Made by a program: the position numbers and the translations under genes. The notes under the pieces are model-generated. The model was not told the origin of the DNA. It did no database searches and was given only the letters and a program-made list of their open reading frames with translations. This document shows positions 1-8,750 of a stretch of 64,000 nucleotides of DNA, piece after piece. The DNA lies in NCBI RefSeq assembly GCF_014635205.1, contig NZ_BMCN01000003.1, positions 184,756-248,755 of the forward strand, given 5' to 3'. The DNA is from Jeotgalicoccus aerolatus (GTDB lineage Bacteria > Bacillota > Bacilli > Staphylococcales > Salinicoccaceae). The number at the start of each line of letters is the position of its first letter. Position 1 is the stretch's first letter.

Positions 1-870
1 AAAAAACAGCACTCCGAATAGGATGGCTCCGGAAATACCGCTAATAAATACTGTCTTACCAGCTGTTTTAAATGTATTGATGACAGCCTGGTGTTTATCG
101 TGATGTTCAAGTTCCTCTTTAAAACGGTTGAGGAGCAAAATGACATAGTCGGTACCGATACCGAACAGTATTACGATAAGGAAACTTTGTGTTTGAGGTG
201 AGATCGGGAAGCCGAACCATTCTACAAACCAGCCGACAAAAGATTGGCCAAGAAGGTAGGCGATACCGACGGCAATCAGCGGTATAAATGGTGTAACAAC
301 TGAACGGAACATTACGAGTAGAACGATAACAATAATTGCGATCGTAAATACTTCAGTTGTGCGAACACCGTTCATTGCATCTTCTTCCAATGTTTTCTGG
401 ATCATTTCATTAGAAGTGACCGAGATGTCACCAGCTGTATTATTTAAGCTTTCGACTTCTTCTGAGTTAGCTAATATTTCTTGAAGATCACCAACATACT
501 CCATTGGAATCATTATGACGCCAGTATCAGTGTTGATAAAACTCTCCTGCATTTCATCGTCAAAGGTAAACGGGTTTATGACATTGTCTGCATAATCGAG
601 ACCTTCAAGTTCTGATATATATGTTTCAATGTCTTCTTGATGTTCTGCCGGATTTTCATCAAATTCCAGCACAATCGACATCATTTCTACGTCCTGGTCA
701 TGACTTTCTAAAAATTGTGCCGCTGCTTCACTCGGCATATTATCCGGCAGCTGCACATCGCCTTTTTCAGCGGCGAGCTGTGTTAAATTTGGTGAAACGA
801 TAAATGAAACTACAGCAGCAATCAGCATCAAGGCTGTAATCGGCCATTTAAATTTAAGCACGTGCTTCAT
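1..870 (-). CDS. MMPL/RND-family membrane transporter, N-terminal part (runs off window)
   Basis: The frame is open from an ATG at 870 to the window edge, giving 290 residues without a stop, so the C-terminal part is missing. A TM segment at residues 8-26 is followed by a ~150-residue extracytoplasmic loop, then clustered TM helices. The stretch GIGTDYVILLLNRFKEEL near residues 246-263 is the conserved motif of MMPL/YdfJ-type transporters, which are proton-driven exporters of lipids or drugs. The start overlaps the end of the upstream marR-like gene by 17 bp, which implies translational coupling and regulation by that MarR protein. The substrate cannot be told from sequence. Confidence 0.88.
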   Translation of the reverse strand, partial: MKHVLKFKWPITALMLIAAVVSFIVSPNLTQLAAEKGDVQLPDNMPSEAAAQFLESHDQDVEMMSIVLEFDENPAEHQEDIETYISELEGLDYADNVINPFTFDDEMQESFINTDTGVIMIPMEYVGDLQEILANSEEVESLNNTAGDISVTSNEMIQKTLEEDAMNGVRTTEVFTIAIIVIVLLVMFRSVVTPFIPLIAVGIAYLLGQSFVGWFVEWFGFPISPQTQSFLIVILFGIGTDYVILLLNRFKEELEHHDKHQAVINTFKTAGKTVFISGISGAILFGVLFF

Positions 871-1336
871 TATATAATCCTCCGTCTATATTTATTATTT
901 TGATAATTGTGCGTGTAGCATCGGTTAGGGCTTGAGTTTCTTCTTCGGAAAGACCTTGAATGTTTGAGGCGATGATATTTTGAATATTGCTGACGAATTC
1001 ATCGAGCAGCTCAGCGGCGGCGGGCGTCAATGAAATCAGTTTCGAACGGTTGTCGTTCGTCAGTATATTTTTTTCTGTGTGAATCAGTTTTTTTAAACTG
1101 AGTTTCCTAAGTGCATGGGCAATCGAACTTTTATGTACGTTCAGTTCAATGGAGAGTTCTGTTGGAGTAGCCTCTTGTTTCAGGTACAAATATTCTATGA
1201 TAGCGAGCTGTTCCTTAGAAATATGCATCTTTCGGACTGATTCCGTCACTTCAGAAAAAATATGTGAATAACCGTAGCCGAAAATCATCGTCAGATTATT
1301 TATCGGATCACTATTATCCGTCACGTTAACAGTCAT
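854..1336 (-). CDS. MarR-family transcriptional regulator
   Basis: A 160-residue protein with a winged helix-turn-helix: 'TPTELSIELNVHKSSIAHAL' (about residues 57-76) is the recognition region, and the wing 'LTNDNRSKLISLTPAA' follows. MarR proteins bind DNA as dimers and usually repress neighbouring efflux genes. The next gene on the same strand is an MMPL exporter that overlaps this one, and a near-perfect palindrome lies just upstream at 1369-1388. The start is uncertain. The ATG at 1336 directly abuts the GGAAAGGA ribosome site with no spacer, so GTG at 1324 is an alternative. Confidence 0.88.
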   Translation of the reverse strand: MTVNVTDNSDPINNLTMIFGYGYSHIFSEVTESVRKMHISKEQLAIIEYLYLKQEATPTELSIELNVHKSSIAHALRKLSLKKLIHTEKNILTNDNRSKLISLTPAAAELLDEFVSNIQNIIASNIQGLSEEETQALTDATRTIIKIINIDGGLYNEARA

Positions 1337-1368
1337 TCCTTTCCATAAGTTTTTTAAGCAAACAAAAG

Positions 1369-1388
1369 TAGTTTAACATGTTCAACTA
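1369..1388. promoter_or_regulatory. Candidate MarR operator palindrome
   Basis: TAGTTTAACATGTTCAACTA is a 20-bp inverted repeat matching its own reverse complement at 18 of 20 positions, centred on AACATGTT. It lies 33 bp upstream of the marR-like gene and about 100 bp upstream of the divergent membrane-protein gene. Autoregulation is inferred from location and symmetry. Confidence 0.55.
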
Positions 1389-1431
1389 AATTAGGCAAAA
1401 GAAATACTTGAAGTATTTTCTATTATTATAT

Positions 1432-1457
1432 GTATATGTATGATTGTAAGTGGGTAT
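1432..1457 (+). promoter_or_regulatory. Possible SigB-type promoter
   Basis: GTATAT, 14 bases, then GGGTAT, compared with the staphylococcal SigB pattern GWTTWW-N14-GGGWAW: one mismatch in the -35. It is 27 bp upstream of the gene at 1485. The region is AT-rich, so a chance match is possible. Confidence 0.3.
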
Positions 1458-1484
1458 AAAATTATAAAGGGGTGAATCGGACTG

Positions 1485-2474
1485 ATGTTTCAGTATATTT
1501 CGCTTTACAGAAAAAATGCTTCAGGCCAGCATGGTAAGGTAATCGGCTTTACTATTTTACAATTTATTCTTGCTGTGTTTCTGCCTTCTGCAGTAATTTT
1601 TGGTGCAATGATGCTGCCGCTTTTACTGACTATGACTGATATTAGCGACCAAGCAATTGGAATCAGCACTGCGATTTGGATGCTGATTATGATTATTGTA
1701 TATATTCTGGTTATGATTTTTGTTATCTATCCAATTTTAATTGGTATTTTACGGTATTTTGCCAGCGCCTATAAAGGCCGCGATTTTTCATTTGGCGAGG
1801 CGTACAAAGTCTTTAAAAAAGGCAATTATTCAAAACTGGTTAAAATTGCATTGCTGGTCATTGTTTTAAACTTCGTACTGTCATTAATTATCGGTTTCAT
1901 TATTAACATATTAATGACGGTTGTAATGATTCCGTTAATGCCGGTGGGGCTTATGATGGAAGATCCGAATGCAGCGATGACGGGTGCTTCGGTGGCATTG
2001 ATTATTACAGCTTTTGTACTGATGTTTATCGTGATGATTATTGCGTATATCCCGTATATTATTCTCTACATCTACTTTGCAGTCGTATTTATGGTGTATA
2101 TTGATGAACCGATGATTCCAACTGTGGATAAACTTAAAGTAGCATGGGATGTGACGTTTAAATCTGAAGCGAGCATGTTAAAACTGTTCTTCAGCAATTT
2201 AATTATGTATATTCTGATGACGGCTGCTATTTTCATTATATTTATCGGTGTCGGACTCATCGGCGCTTTCCTGATTGATGCGCCAGCTATGATTGGAGTA
2301 CTTGCGATTATTGGTATGGTGATTTCAATTATTATCATGATGTATATTGTCTATCTGATCGTAGGTTCTATCGTGGCATACTACTTTGTCGGCCGCGACT
2401 CGCTGGACCGGATGAATGAAATGAGAAATAATACTGCACCGCTATATAATAATGAAACAGATGATTTACAGTAA
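1485..2474 (+). CDS. Multipass membrane protein of unknown function
   Basis: A 329-residue, very hydrophobic protein with about six TM segments: residues ~25-50, 63-90, 117-150, 165-205, 250-275 and 283-312. A soluble loop between TM2 and TM3 contains 'YFASAYKGRDFSFGEAYK'. The layout resembles DUF975-type integral membrane proteins, but I cannot assign the family firmly and no catalytic motif is visible. The ATG at 1485 has GGGGTGA about 8 bases upstream. It is monocistronic, ending in a strong terminator at 2485. Confidence 0.8.
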   Translation: MFQYISLYRKNASGQHGKVIGFTILQFILAVFLPSAVIFGAMMLPLLLTMTDISDQAIGISTAIWMLIMIIVYILVMIFVIYPILIGILRYFASAYKGRDFSFGEAYKVFKKGNYSKLVKIALLVIVLNFVLSLIIGFIINILMTVVMIPLMPVGLMMEDPNAAMTGASVALIITAFVLMFIVMIIAYIPYIILYIYFAVVFMVYIDEPMIPTVDKLKVAWDVTFKSEASMLKLFFSNLIMYILMTAAIFIIFIGVGLIGAFLIDAPAMIGVLAIIGMVISIIIMMYIVYLIVGSIVAYYFVGRDSLDRMNEMRNNTAPLYNNETDDLQ

Positions 2475-2484
2475 TACACGCAAC

Positions 2485-2515
2485 AAAACCGCCGGAAATT
2501 TCCGGCGGTTTTTTT
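2485..2515 (+). terminator. Rho-independent terminator
   Basis: A perfect 28-bp inverted repeat (AAAACCGCCGGAAA and its complement) runs into a T tract. It ends the transcript from the gene at 1485. Confidence 0.9.
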
Positions 2516-2591
2516 AATGGTTTAAATATTTGCATAATTCGAATTCCGAAGTAAAATTAGTATATACATAAAAAGAATAGTAGGTGAGTGG

Positions 2592-3515
2592 ATGAACGCT
2601 GCAGGGAAAGGCATAATTTTTGTCGCAGGTGCATACATAATATGGGGCGTACTTCCAATATATTGGCGGCAGATTGAAGCTGTGTCGCCGCTCGAGATTA
2701 TAGCCCATCGTATTTTCTGGTCTTTTATATTTATGGTGCTGTATATTTTAGCTACCGGCAGATGGCAGTATTTAAAAACCAATCTGACTTTTATTTTCAG
2801 TGATAAGAAGAAGGCGCTGACTTTAGTCGCAGCCTCGATCATCATTTCAGCAAACTGGCTGACATATATTTTTGCAGTCAATCAGGGTCATATACTGGAA
2901 GCAAGTCTCGGATATTACATCAATCCGTTTGTCAGTATTCTGCTCGCATTTTTTATTTTAAAAGAGCGATTTTCAAAAGGGGAATGGCTGGCGATTTTTA
3001 TCGTGTCGCTGGGTGTAATCTATATGGCGATCGGTGTCGGACATATTCCATGGCTGGCCATTACTCTGGCAGTTACTTTTGGCGTATACGGTCTGATTAA
3101 AAAGACGATAAATCTGGATGCGACTTACGCACTGGCAGTAGAAACTGCAGTGCTGGCTCCTTTTGCACTTCTGTATATTTTATACTTGAATGCAACAGGC
3201 GCAAATACGCTCGATTTTGGTTTAAATGCCGATACAGCTTTTACTATGGGTACTGGTGTTGTTACAGCGATACCGCTTCTGCTGTTTGCCATCGGAGCTG
3301 TACAAATTCCGCTGTCACTGGTCGGACTGCTTCAATACATTGGTCCCACTTTAATGCTCTTCATCGGCATTTTTCTTTACGGCGAATCGTTTACTGATAC
3401 TCACAAAATTGCCTATACATTTATCTGGGCGGGTCTAATTCTCTATACGGTGCTGAGATTTAAATCTTCCCGCCCGAAGATGAATAAACAGACTGTCAAG
3501 CTGACTGAGGATTAG
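2592..3515 (+). CDS. rarD: EamA-family permease, RarD-like
   Basis: A 307-residue protein with ten predicted TM helices in two EamA repeats, typical of the RarD branch of the drug/metabolite transporter superfamily. The N-terminus 'GAYIIWGVLPIYWRQIEAVSPLEIIAHRIFWS' region (residues ~13-44) and the 'LLQYIGPTLMLFIG' segment near residue 245 are RarD hallmarks. The substrate is unknown; the historical name comes from chloramphenicol sensitivity. The ATG at 2592 has TAGGTGAG upstream. It stands between two terminator-bounded genes and is probably monocistronic. Confidence 0.88.
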   Translation: MNAAGKGIIFVAGAYIIWGVLPIYWRQIEAVSPLEIIAHRIFWSFIFMVLYILATGRWQYLKTNLTFIFSDKKKALTLVAASIIISANWLTYIFAVNQGHILEASLGYYINPFVSILLAFFILKERFSKGEWLAIFIVSLGVIYMAIGVGHIPWLAITLAVTFGVYGLIKKTINLDATYALAVETAVLAPFALLYILYLNATGANTLDFGLNADTAFTMGTGVVTAIPLLLFAIGAVQIPLSLVGLLQYIGPTLMLFIGIFLYGESFTDTHKIAYTFIWAGLILYTVLRFKSSRPKMNKQTVKLTED

Positions 3516-3584
3516 CTTATCGTTAGATATAAAAATAACTCCGTGTTACTATTTAGAAAGATTTTAGTGTAAGGGGAATGAGTC

Positions 3585-4421
3585 ATGCGATATTTAAAAA
3601 ACTTTGGCTTATTGTTAATAGTGACTAGTACTTTGGCTGCTTGCCAAATGGATGATTTTGAAAATGACAGTGATGTCATTTCAAATGATACTAATGCGGC
3701 AGCGTCAAAAGAAGAAGCTAATACTGATTCAGACACCGAGACAGAAGAAACTGCAGAAACAGAACATACAGAAGCTGCTGAAACTGAAGAAACAGATCAG
3801 AGCAGCGATAGTGATACAGCTCAGCCGGCATTAGATGATATTACCGCGGCAGCGGCTGATGTCGAGAGCTACAAAGCTGAATTAAATATGTCCGCGTCTA
3901 TAGATAATATGGAACCGCGCGAGCTCAATGCAGAAGTGCTCTATGTAAACTCCAGTCCCCCGGAACTTTTACTCCGTTCATTTGGTGAAGACCGGATGGT
4001 CTCAAAAGATGGCCAGTCGTATTATAATAACGGCAGTTCCTGGGTTGATATCAGTGACTCAGTAGACACATCATTACTGTATAAAGTCACTTATGATGAA
4101 GCGGTGGCTTCATTTAAAGAAATTGCACCGCACATGGAGAAGAAAGAAGAAAAGGATAAAACTGTTTATACTTATAACGGCAGCAATGATGAAATATATA
4201 AAACACTGGAATCATTAGTTCAGGTGAACTTTGGCGAAATGAAAGTGGAGAATGTCAATACGACTGTTGAAACGGTAGTCAACGAAGAGAATAATCTGAT
4301 AGAAGAAATGAACTTTGAAGCAGATGGTACAGATGCCGTTGGAACATTTGAGTTTGACGGCACAGTTACATTTAATGACTTCAACTCGGTTGAAGAAGTT
4401 GAACTGCCGGATATAGAATAA
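3585..4421 (+). CDS. Secreted lipoprotein, DUF6612/LppX-like
   Basis: A 278-residue protein starting with a lipoprotein signal peptide whose lipobox is LAAC, with the lipidated cysteine at residue 20. Residues ~25-85 form a Glu/Thr/Asp-rich disordered spacer (repeated TEET/AETE). The rest, from 'DDITAAAADVESYKAELNMS', has the alternating beta pattern of LolA/LppX-fold Gram-positive lipoproteins with a 'YYNNGSSWVDIS' strand. It is probably anchored outside the membrane; the ligand is unknown. AAGGGGAATG precedes the start. It ends at a bidirectional terminator. Confidence 0.8.
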   Translation: MRYLKNFGLLLIVTSTLAACQMDDFENDSDVISNDTNAAASKEEANTDSDTETEETAETEHTEAAETEETDQSSDSDTAQPALDDITAAAADVESYKAELNMSASIDNMEPRELNAEVLYVNSSPPELLLRSFGEDRMVSKDGQSYYNNGSSWVDISDSVDTSLLYKVTYDEAVASFKEIAPHMEKKEEKDKTVYTYNGSNDEIYKTLESLVQVNFGEMKVENVNTTVETVVNEENNLIEEMNFEADGTDAVGTFEFDGTVTFNDFNSVEEVELPDIE

Positions 4422-4431
4422 TGTATTTATA

Positions 4432-4482
4432 AAAAAAGAACCTGCCTGTTTTTCTTTCATGAAAACAGGCAGGTTCTTTTTT
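4432..4482. terminator. Bidirectional terminator between convergent genes
   Basis: A 21-bp stem (AAAAAAGAACCTGCCTGTTTT and its complement) with A and T tracts on both sides, serving the lipoprotein gene (+) and the dioxygenase gene (-). Confidence 0.9.
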
Positions 4483-4496
4483 GAATTGATTTATAT

Positions 4497-5423
4497 TTAA
4501 TTTAACGGATGGAGTCTCATCTCTATAAAATCGCGGTCTTTTTCTAAAAACGGCGGGAGAGATAAGTTTTCTCCTAAAGACTCAAGCGGTTCATCAACAG
4601 TAAAGCCGGGTGAGTCCGTAGAAATTTCTACTGTAATGTTACCAGCTGCAGTGATATACAGTGCTTTAAAGTAATGGCGGTCGACGATACCGGAATTTGG
4701 CCACTTTTCAGCAGATACACGATCGGCCATTGCTTGAAGGGCAGCCTCATCTTTTACTCGAAGAGAGAAATGATGAACACTGCCGTAGCCTTGTTTTTCA
4801 ATATTTGTCGTCCGGTCTTCTGTAATAAAGACCGAATCCTGACCGAAGCGGATCCGTGCCTCAGTATCGTTATCGATATCACCGTCATACTCGCCGCCGA
4901 GCAGCATTAGAAATTCTGCCATCGGTTTTAAATATTGCACCGTCAGCTCAACACCGAATATACCGGTTACGGCATATTCAAGCGGAATATTGCCCCCGGC
5001 AGCGTAAGGTACAGAATCATCGTAATCTGCATCAGCAAGCAGTGCGAAACGCTGGCCTTCAGCATCCGAAAATTTCATTATGGTTTCACCGAAATATTCG
5101 ATAATTCCTTCGTGATATATACCTTGTTCTGACATGCGTGTTCTGAAATATTCGATGGCTTCAACTGAAGGAACTCTCAGGATGGTGCGGGATATTGAGT
5201 TAGTCCCCGGTGTGAATCTCGGTGCCATGCCAATTTCGAAAAATGTAACATCGGTGCCCGGAGAGCCCTTATAATCACTGTAAAATAGCTGGTACATACT
5301 CGGATCATCCTGATTGACTGTTTTTTTAACTAGTCTGTGTCCGAGGAATTGTGTGAAAAAATCGTGGTTTTCAATAATATCTTTCGTTATTGCAGATACG
5401 TGATGAATGCCGTAAGCGCCCAA
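4497..5423 (-). CDS. Ring-cleaving dioxygenase, glyoxalase (VOC) superfamily, MhqE/MhqO-like
   Basis: A 308-residue protein with two VOC modules: residues ~5-125, starting 'GIHHVSAITKDIIENHDFF', and ~150-280, containing 'GSVHHFSLRVKDE'. A late 'ITVEISTDSPGF' supplies the Glu metal ligand. His-8/9, the His in VHHF and this Glu would bind a divalent metal. Length and motifs fit MhqE/MhqO proteins, which act in quinone and aldehyde stress. The divergent neighbour is an MhqD-like esterase, the usual partner. No mhqR-like repressor is adjacent. Confidence 0.82.
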   Translation of the reverse strand: MGAYGIHHVSAITKDIIENHDFFTQFLGHRLVKKTVNQDDPSMYQLFYSDYKGSPGTDVTFFEIGMAPRFTPGTNSISRTILRVPSVEAIEYFRTRMSEQGIYHEGIIEYFGETIMKFSDAEGQRFALLADADYDDSVPYAAGGNIPLEYAVTGIFGVELTVQYLKPMAEFLMLLGGEYDGDIDNDTEARIRFGQDSVFITEDRTTNIEKQGYGSVHHFSLRVKDEAALQAMADRVSAEKWPNSGIVDRHYFKALYITAAGNITVEISTDSPGFTVDEPLESLGENLSLPPFLEKDRDFIEMRLHPLN

Positions 5424-5497
5424 AGTGCATCCTCCTTTAATCTCTTTGATGTTATTATATAATACAAGTATGTGTATCTCTATTAGGAGGACTTTTC

Positions 5498-6136
5498 ATG
5501 AAACATTTATATATTAAAAGCAGGAAAGAAAATGCGAAAGAAACTTTGATTTTATTCCATGGTACAGGCGGCCGTGAAACGGACTTGCTTGAAGTGGCCA
5601 CGACGGTTAACAGCGATGCGAATATTTTAAGTTTCAGAGGAGACGTCGATGAAAACGGACAGAGCCGCTTTTTTAAACGCTTATCAGTTAAAGAATATGA
5701 TCAGGACAGTTTAAAAGAAGAGGGCGATAAAATAGCCGCTGAAATTAAAAGATTGAGTATTGAGTATAACTTTGACATATCTAAAGCTGTATTCGTCGGT
5801 TATTCAAACGGTGCGAATATTGCCGCCTACTTATTATTGAATGCCGGCTTAGGTGTTAAAGGTGCTATGCTGATGCACAGTGCTTACCGAAGTGAAATGA
5901 TCGGTAAAGGTATGCTGTTTGACACTGAAATTCTGCTGACAGCCGGAGCCCAGGATGTCACTGCGACGGCAGGGGAGTCTTATACACTGAAAAAAGCACT
6001 TGAAAACAAAGGTGCGAATGTAACGGTGAAACTCACTGACGGTGCACATGAAATATCCCCTATGGAATTAATGGAAGGGCATATCTGGTACATGCCGATT
6101 AAAAAATCCATAAGGGATGAAGATAAATTATTATAA
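5498..6136 (+). CDS. Alpha/beta hydrolase, MhqD-like carboxylesterase
   Basis: A 212-residue dienelactone-hydrolase/esterase-type protein. 'LILFHGTGGRETDLL' (residues ~16-30) is the oxyanion-loop region, 'GYSNGANIA' carries the nucleophile Ser, 'LTAGAQDVT' the acid residue, and 'TDGAHEIS' the catalytic His. Staphylococci and Bacillus pair this esterase with the ring-cleaving dioxygenase in the MhqR regulon. Here the two are divergent, 74 bp apart. AGGAGG precedes the ATG. Its 3' end overlaps the convergent HAD gene by 6 bp with no terminator between them. Confidence 0.82.
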   Translation: MKHLYIKSRKENAKETLILFHGTGGRETDLLEVATTVNSDANILSFRGDVDENGQSRFFKRLSVKEYDQDSLKEEGDKIAAEIKRLSIEYNFDISKAVFVGYSNGANIAAYLLLNAGLGVKGAMLMHSAYRSEMIGKGMLFDTEILLTAGAQDVTATAGESYTLKKALENKGANVTVKLTDGAHEISPMELMEGHIWYMPIKKSIRDEDKLL

Positions 6137-6982
6137 GTAATGTTTCTCTAAATATTTCTGGAGACCGTCTTCATCACAGCTGAACTCTGTAATATCGTCT
6201 GCGATTTGTTTAACGTCTTCCTGGCCGTTTTGCATAGCTGTCGACTTGCCGGCAATTTTAAACATAGGGATATCGTTCATCGAGTCACCAAAAGCGTGGA
6301 CATCATCGATGGAAATACCTATGTCGTCCAGCAGAGTAATTAAGCCGGTGCCTTTGTCTGTCCCGTAGACCATAATTTCAGAGTTGTGATTTGAAGTGCG
6401 GTACACTTGGAAACCTGCTTCATTTGTAAAATGTGCATTCAAGAATTTAAACCAATTTTCGAGTTTTTCTTTATCGTTGCTGAAAAAGTAAAATTTAATA
6501 ATGTCTGATTTGTCGATACCGTCATCATCAATCCACTGTTCTGTACTGTTTACCGTACGGGCTGTGCCGATATTTTCGTATTCGAGTACGGTAGGATCCG
6601 GTGTCTGAGTTAAATCATTTAAAGAATACGCGCGGTCTGTTTTAAATGTATACGGTCCGCCGTGTTGACTCGTTGTCATCTCGTAGTAAATTTCATGGTC
6701 GCGCACTTGTGTCAGCACAAACTCCACTTGTTCTTCACTAAAAGCTGTCCGCGATAAGAGCGTGTCGCCGCGGTGAACCGTCATACCGCTCGCACCGACG
6801 TAACCGTCGACGGGAACGATTTTAGGGACTTTTTGATGTATCATCGGCAAGGAGCGTCCAGTTGCAATGATAATCTTAATTCCTTTGTCGTGAACTTTCT
6901 GAAGCGTGCCTGCCAGGGAATCGGGAAACTCGCCTGAATGGTTTAATACCGTGCCGTCTAAATCCAGGGCAATTGCCTTCAT
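6131..6982 (-). CDS. HAD-superfamily phosphatase, Cof type
   Basis: A 283-residue protein. Motif I 'ALDLDGTVLN' (residues 5-14) carries the nucleophile Asp, motif II is 'IIIATGRS', and 'FGDSMNDIPMFKIAG' near residues 236-250 is motif IV. The inserted C2 cap between them places it in the Cof/YidA group that dephosphorylates sugar phosphates or cofactor-like substrates. The exact substrate is not predictable. It is a single gene, convergent with the esterase. Confidence 0.85.
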   Translation of the reverse strand: MKAIALDLDGTVLNHSGEFPDSLAGTLQKVHDKGIKIIIATGRSLPMIHQKVPKIVPVDGYVGASGMTVHRGDTLLSRTAFSEEQVEFVLTQVRDHEIYYEMTTSQHGGPYTFKTDRAYSLNDLTQTPDPTVLEYENIGTARTVNSTEQWIDDDGIDKSDIIKFYFFSNDKEKLENWFKFLNAHFTNEAGFQVYRTSNHNSEIMVYGTDKGTGLITLLDDIGISIDDVHAFGDSMNDIPMFKIAGKSTAMQNGQEDVKQIADDITEFSCDEDGLQKYLEKHYL

Positions 6983-7104
6983 AATAAATAAAAGCTCCTA
7001 TCTCCAGTTAATTTTTGAAACTGTACTTCAGTTTAAATTTTAGCATAATTCGTCATGTATGATAAAATTACATTACCAATAGTTCAGTAAAGGAGTCGTT
7101 ATAT

Positions 7105-8145
7105 ATGACAAACACTGCAGCTTATTTAGAAAAATATGATTTTGAAGATCTTCATCAGCTTGCGATTAATGCGGGAGTTACAAATGAAGAAGCACTTGAT
7201 AAAGAGGGGCTGATAGCAGGGATTTCAAAAAATCTGCTGAACAGCGATGTGCTTGAATATGCTTTTCTTTACAGTGACGATGCTGCGATAAACAGCTGGC
7301 GAAATGGTGCGGAAAATAAAGAAGATGCTGTGAACCTGTCACTTTCAGACGTTTACGGTTTATATATAATGGGTTTTGCCTACGAATCATTAAATGAAGC
7401 GGACAGTTTCTTTATTATCGACGAGGTGCTGGATCAATTCGATACAGTCGATACAGAAGAAAATCGTGACAAGCGGACTGAAATCCAGCGGCAGCTAAAT
7501 TTAATCCGTGCATCGCTTCATCTGTATGGTGTCGTTGAATTTAAACAAATTGTTCATCTCTTTAAAAAATATTACGGCATCGATGTGACGATTGATGAAA
7601 TTAAAGATCTCGTCAGCCGTTCGCCTTATGTCATTACTGTAAACGAAAAAAATAAAGAATTTATAATCGATGATATGACACCTGAACAATATAAAATCAT
7701 TAGAAATACTCAGCAGAAGTACAATTATTACGAACCGGAATTCGCCAAGTTTATAAAATTCAGCAATCCCGGCTTTATAGATGAATCTGCTGCACATGAA
7801 GATTTAAAACAGTGGGTGTCCGAACATCTCAATACGAGTGTTGCATCGGATTATGAATTATATCTCAGCGTACTTCGCATGGTAATCAGCGGTCAGAAGA
7901 GAGAAGATATTTCCGGGGAAATAAAAAATCTTGGACATGACTTTGAATCTGCAGAAGAAGAGAATCATTTCTTTGAAATGATTCAAGATGTCGTCAAACA
8001 TACGCGTCATTTCCAATATCGCGGAAAAAGTTCAGCGGATATCGGCCAAAAGACCATTGTTAAAGAATATAAAGTGGGCCGAAACGATCCGTGTCCTTGC
8101 GGCAGCGGCAAAAAATATAAAAAATGCTGCGGCAAAGCAGTATAA
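7105..8145 (+). CDS. SEC-C motif protein of unknown function
   Basis: A 346-residue, mostly helical acidic protein. The C-terminus '[19 protein letters not shown]' (residues ~326-344) is a complete SEC-C zinc-binding motif (CXCX8CC) like that ending SecA. The first ~320 residues match no family I recognise; helices such as '[20 protein letters not shown]' look like a winged-helix or TPR-like scaffold. AAAGGAG precedes the ATG. It is probably a cytosolic single gene, since a weak hairpin follows at 8151. Confidence 0.75.
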   Translation: MTNTAAYLEKYDFEDLHQLAINAGVTNEEALDKEGLIAGISKNLLNSDVLEYAFLYSDDAAINSWRNGAENKEDAVNLSLSDVYGLYIMGFAYESLNEADSFFIIDEVLDQFDTVDTEENRDKRTEIQRQLNLIRASLHLYGVVEFKQIVHLFKKYYGIDVTIDEIKDLVSRSPYVITVNEKNKEFIIDDMTPEQYKIIRNTQQKYNYYEPEFAKFIKFSNPGFIDESAAHEDLKQWVSEHLNTSVASDYELYLSVLRMVISGQKREDISGEIKNLGHDFESAEEENHFFEMIQDVVKHTRHFQYRGKSSADIGQKTIVKEYKVGRNDPCPCGSGKKYKKCCGKAV

Positions 8146-8150
8146 AGTAT

Positions 8151-8185
8151 GAGTGGCTGGTTTAAGGACCAACCACTTTTTACAT
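8151..8185 (+). terminator. Weak terminator-like hairpin
   Basis: AGTGGCTGGT pairs with ACCAACCACT (one mismatch) and is followed by TTTTT, between the SEC-C gene and the chromate transporter pair. Confidence 0.5.
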
Positions 8186-8201
8186 AGTGAGAGGTGAGTA
8201 C

Positions 8202-8750
8202 GTGCATTTCAAAATATTTATGGTGTTTTTTAGAGTGGGGATATTCGGCTTCGGCGGAGGGCCTTCATCGATACCGCTCGTTAAAGTTGAAGTTGTCGAT
8301 AAATACCGCTGGATGACGAATGAGGAATTTCAGGATATTTTGGCCATTGCCAATGTCCTGCCTGGACCGATTATTACTAAAATAGCAGGTTACATCGGTT
8401 ATCAGCTCAAGGGCTGGCCAGGTATTATTAATGCCCTGCTTGCCATTATTTTGCCAACAGCAATTTTAATGACTGTGCTGCTCACCTTGTTTTCCGAATT
8501 TAAGGACTTGGAGTGGGTGCAGGGAATGAGTGCGGGAGTCGTTCCTGTAGTGCTCGTTATGCTGCTCGTATTAACCGTTGAATTTATGAAGACAGCAAAA
8601 AAATCATCAACTTGGAAGTTTCTAATACCCTTTACTTTAGGTATGCTGATTATACTTGAAGTATTGAATGTTCACCCTGCTGTTGTGATTGGGATTATTA
8701 TTATTTTCAGTCTGCTGCAGGGAAGCGGTAAGAAAAGAGGTGCGGCATGA
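8202..8750 (+). CDS. Chromate transporter, short CHR protein (first of pair)
   Basis: A 182-residue membrane protein of the CHR family. 'GFGGGPSSIPLVKVEVVD' near residue 15 and 'LAIANVLPGPIITKIAGYIG' near residue 47 are the ChrA signatures. Short CHR proteins occur as adjacent pairs thought to form a heteromeric transporter for chromate or related oxyanions. I start at GTG 8202, because the GTG at 8187 lies before the GAGGTGAG ribosome site. It overlaps the second subunit gene by 4 bp. Confidence 0.85.
   Translation: MHFKIFMVFFRVGIFGFGGGPSSIPLVKVEVVDKYRWMTNEEFQDILAIANVLPGPIITKIAGYIGYQLKGWPGIINALLAIILPTAILMTVLLTLFSEFKDLEWVQGMSAGVVPVVLVMLLVLTVEFMKTAKKSSTWKFLIPFTLGMLIILEVLNVHPAVVIGIIIIFSLLQGSGKKRGAA

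Noticed and set aside
2072..2338. Reverse ORF of 88 residues
   Set aside because: Antisense shadow of the hydrophobic membrane-protein gene at 1485; no ribosome site.
5424..5497. Possible MhqR operator between the dioxygenase and esterase
   Set aside because: Only separate ATCTC half sites are present, not the long inverted repeat known for MhqR.
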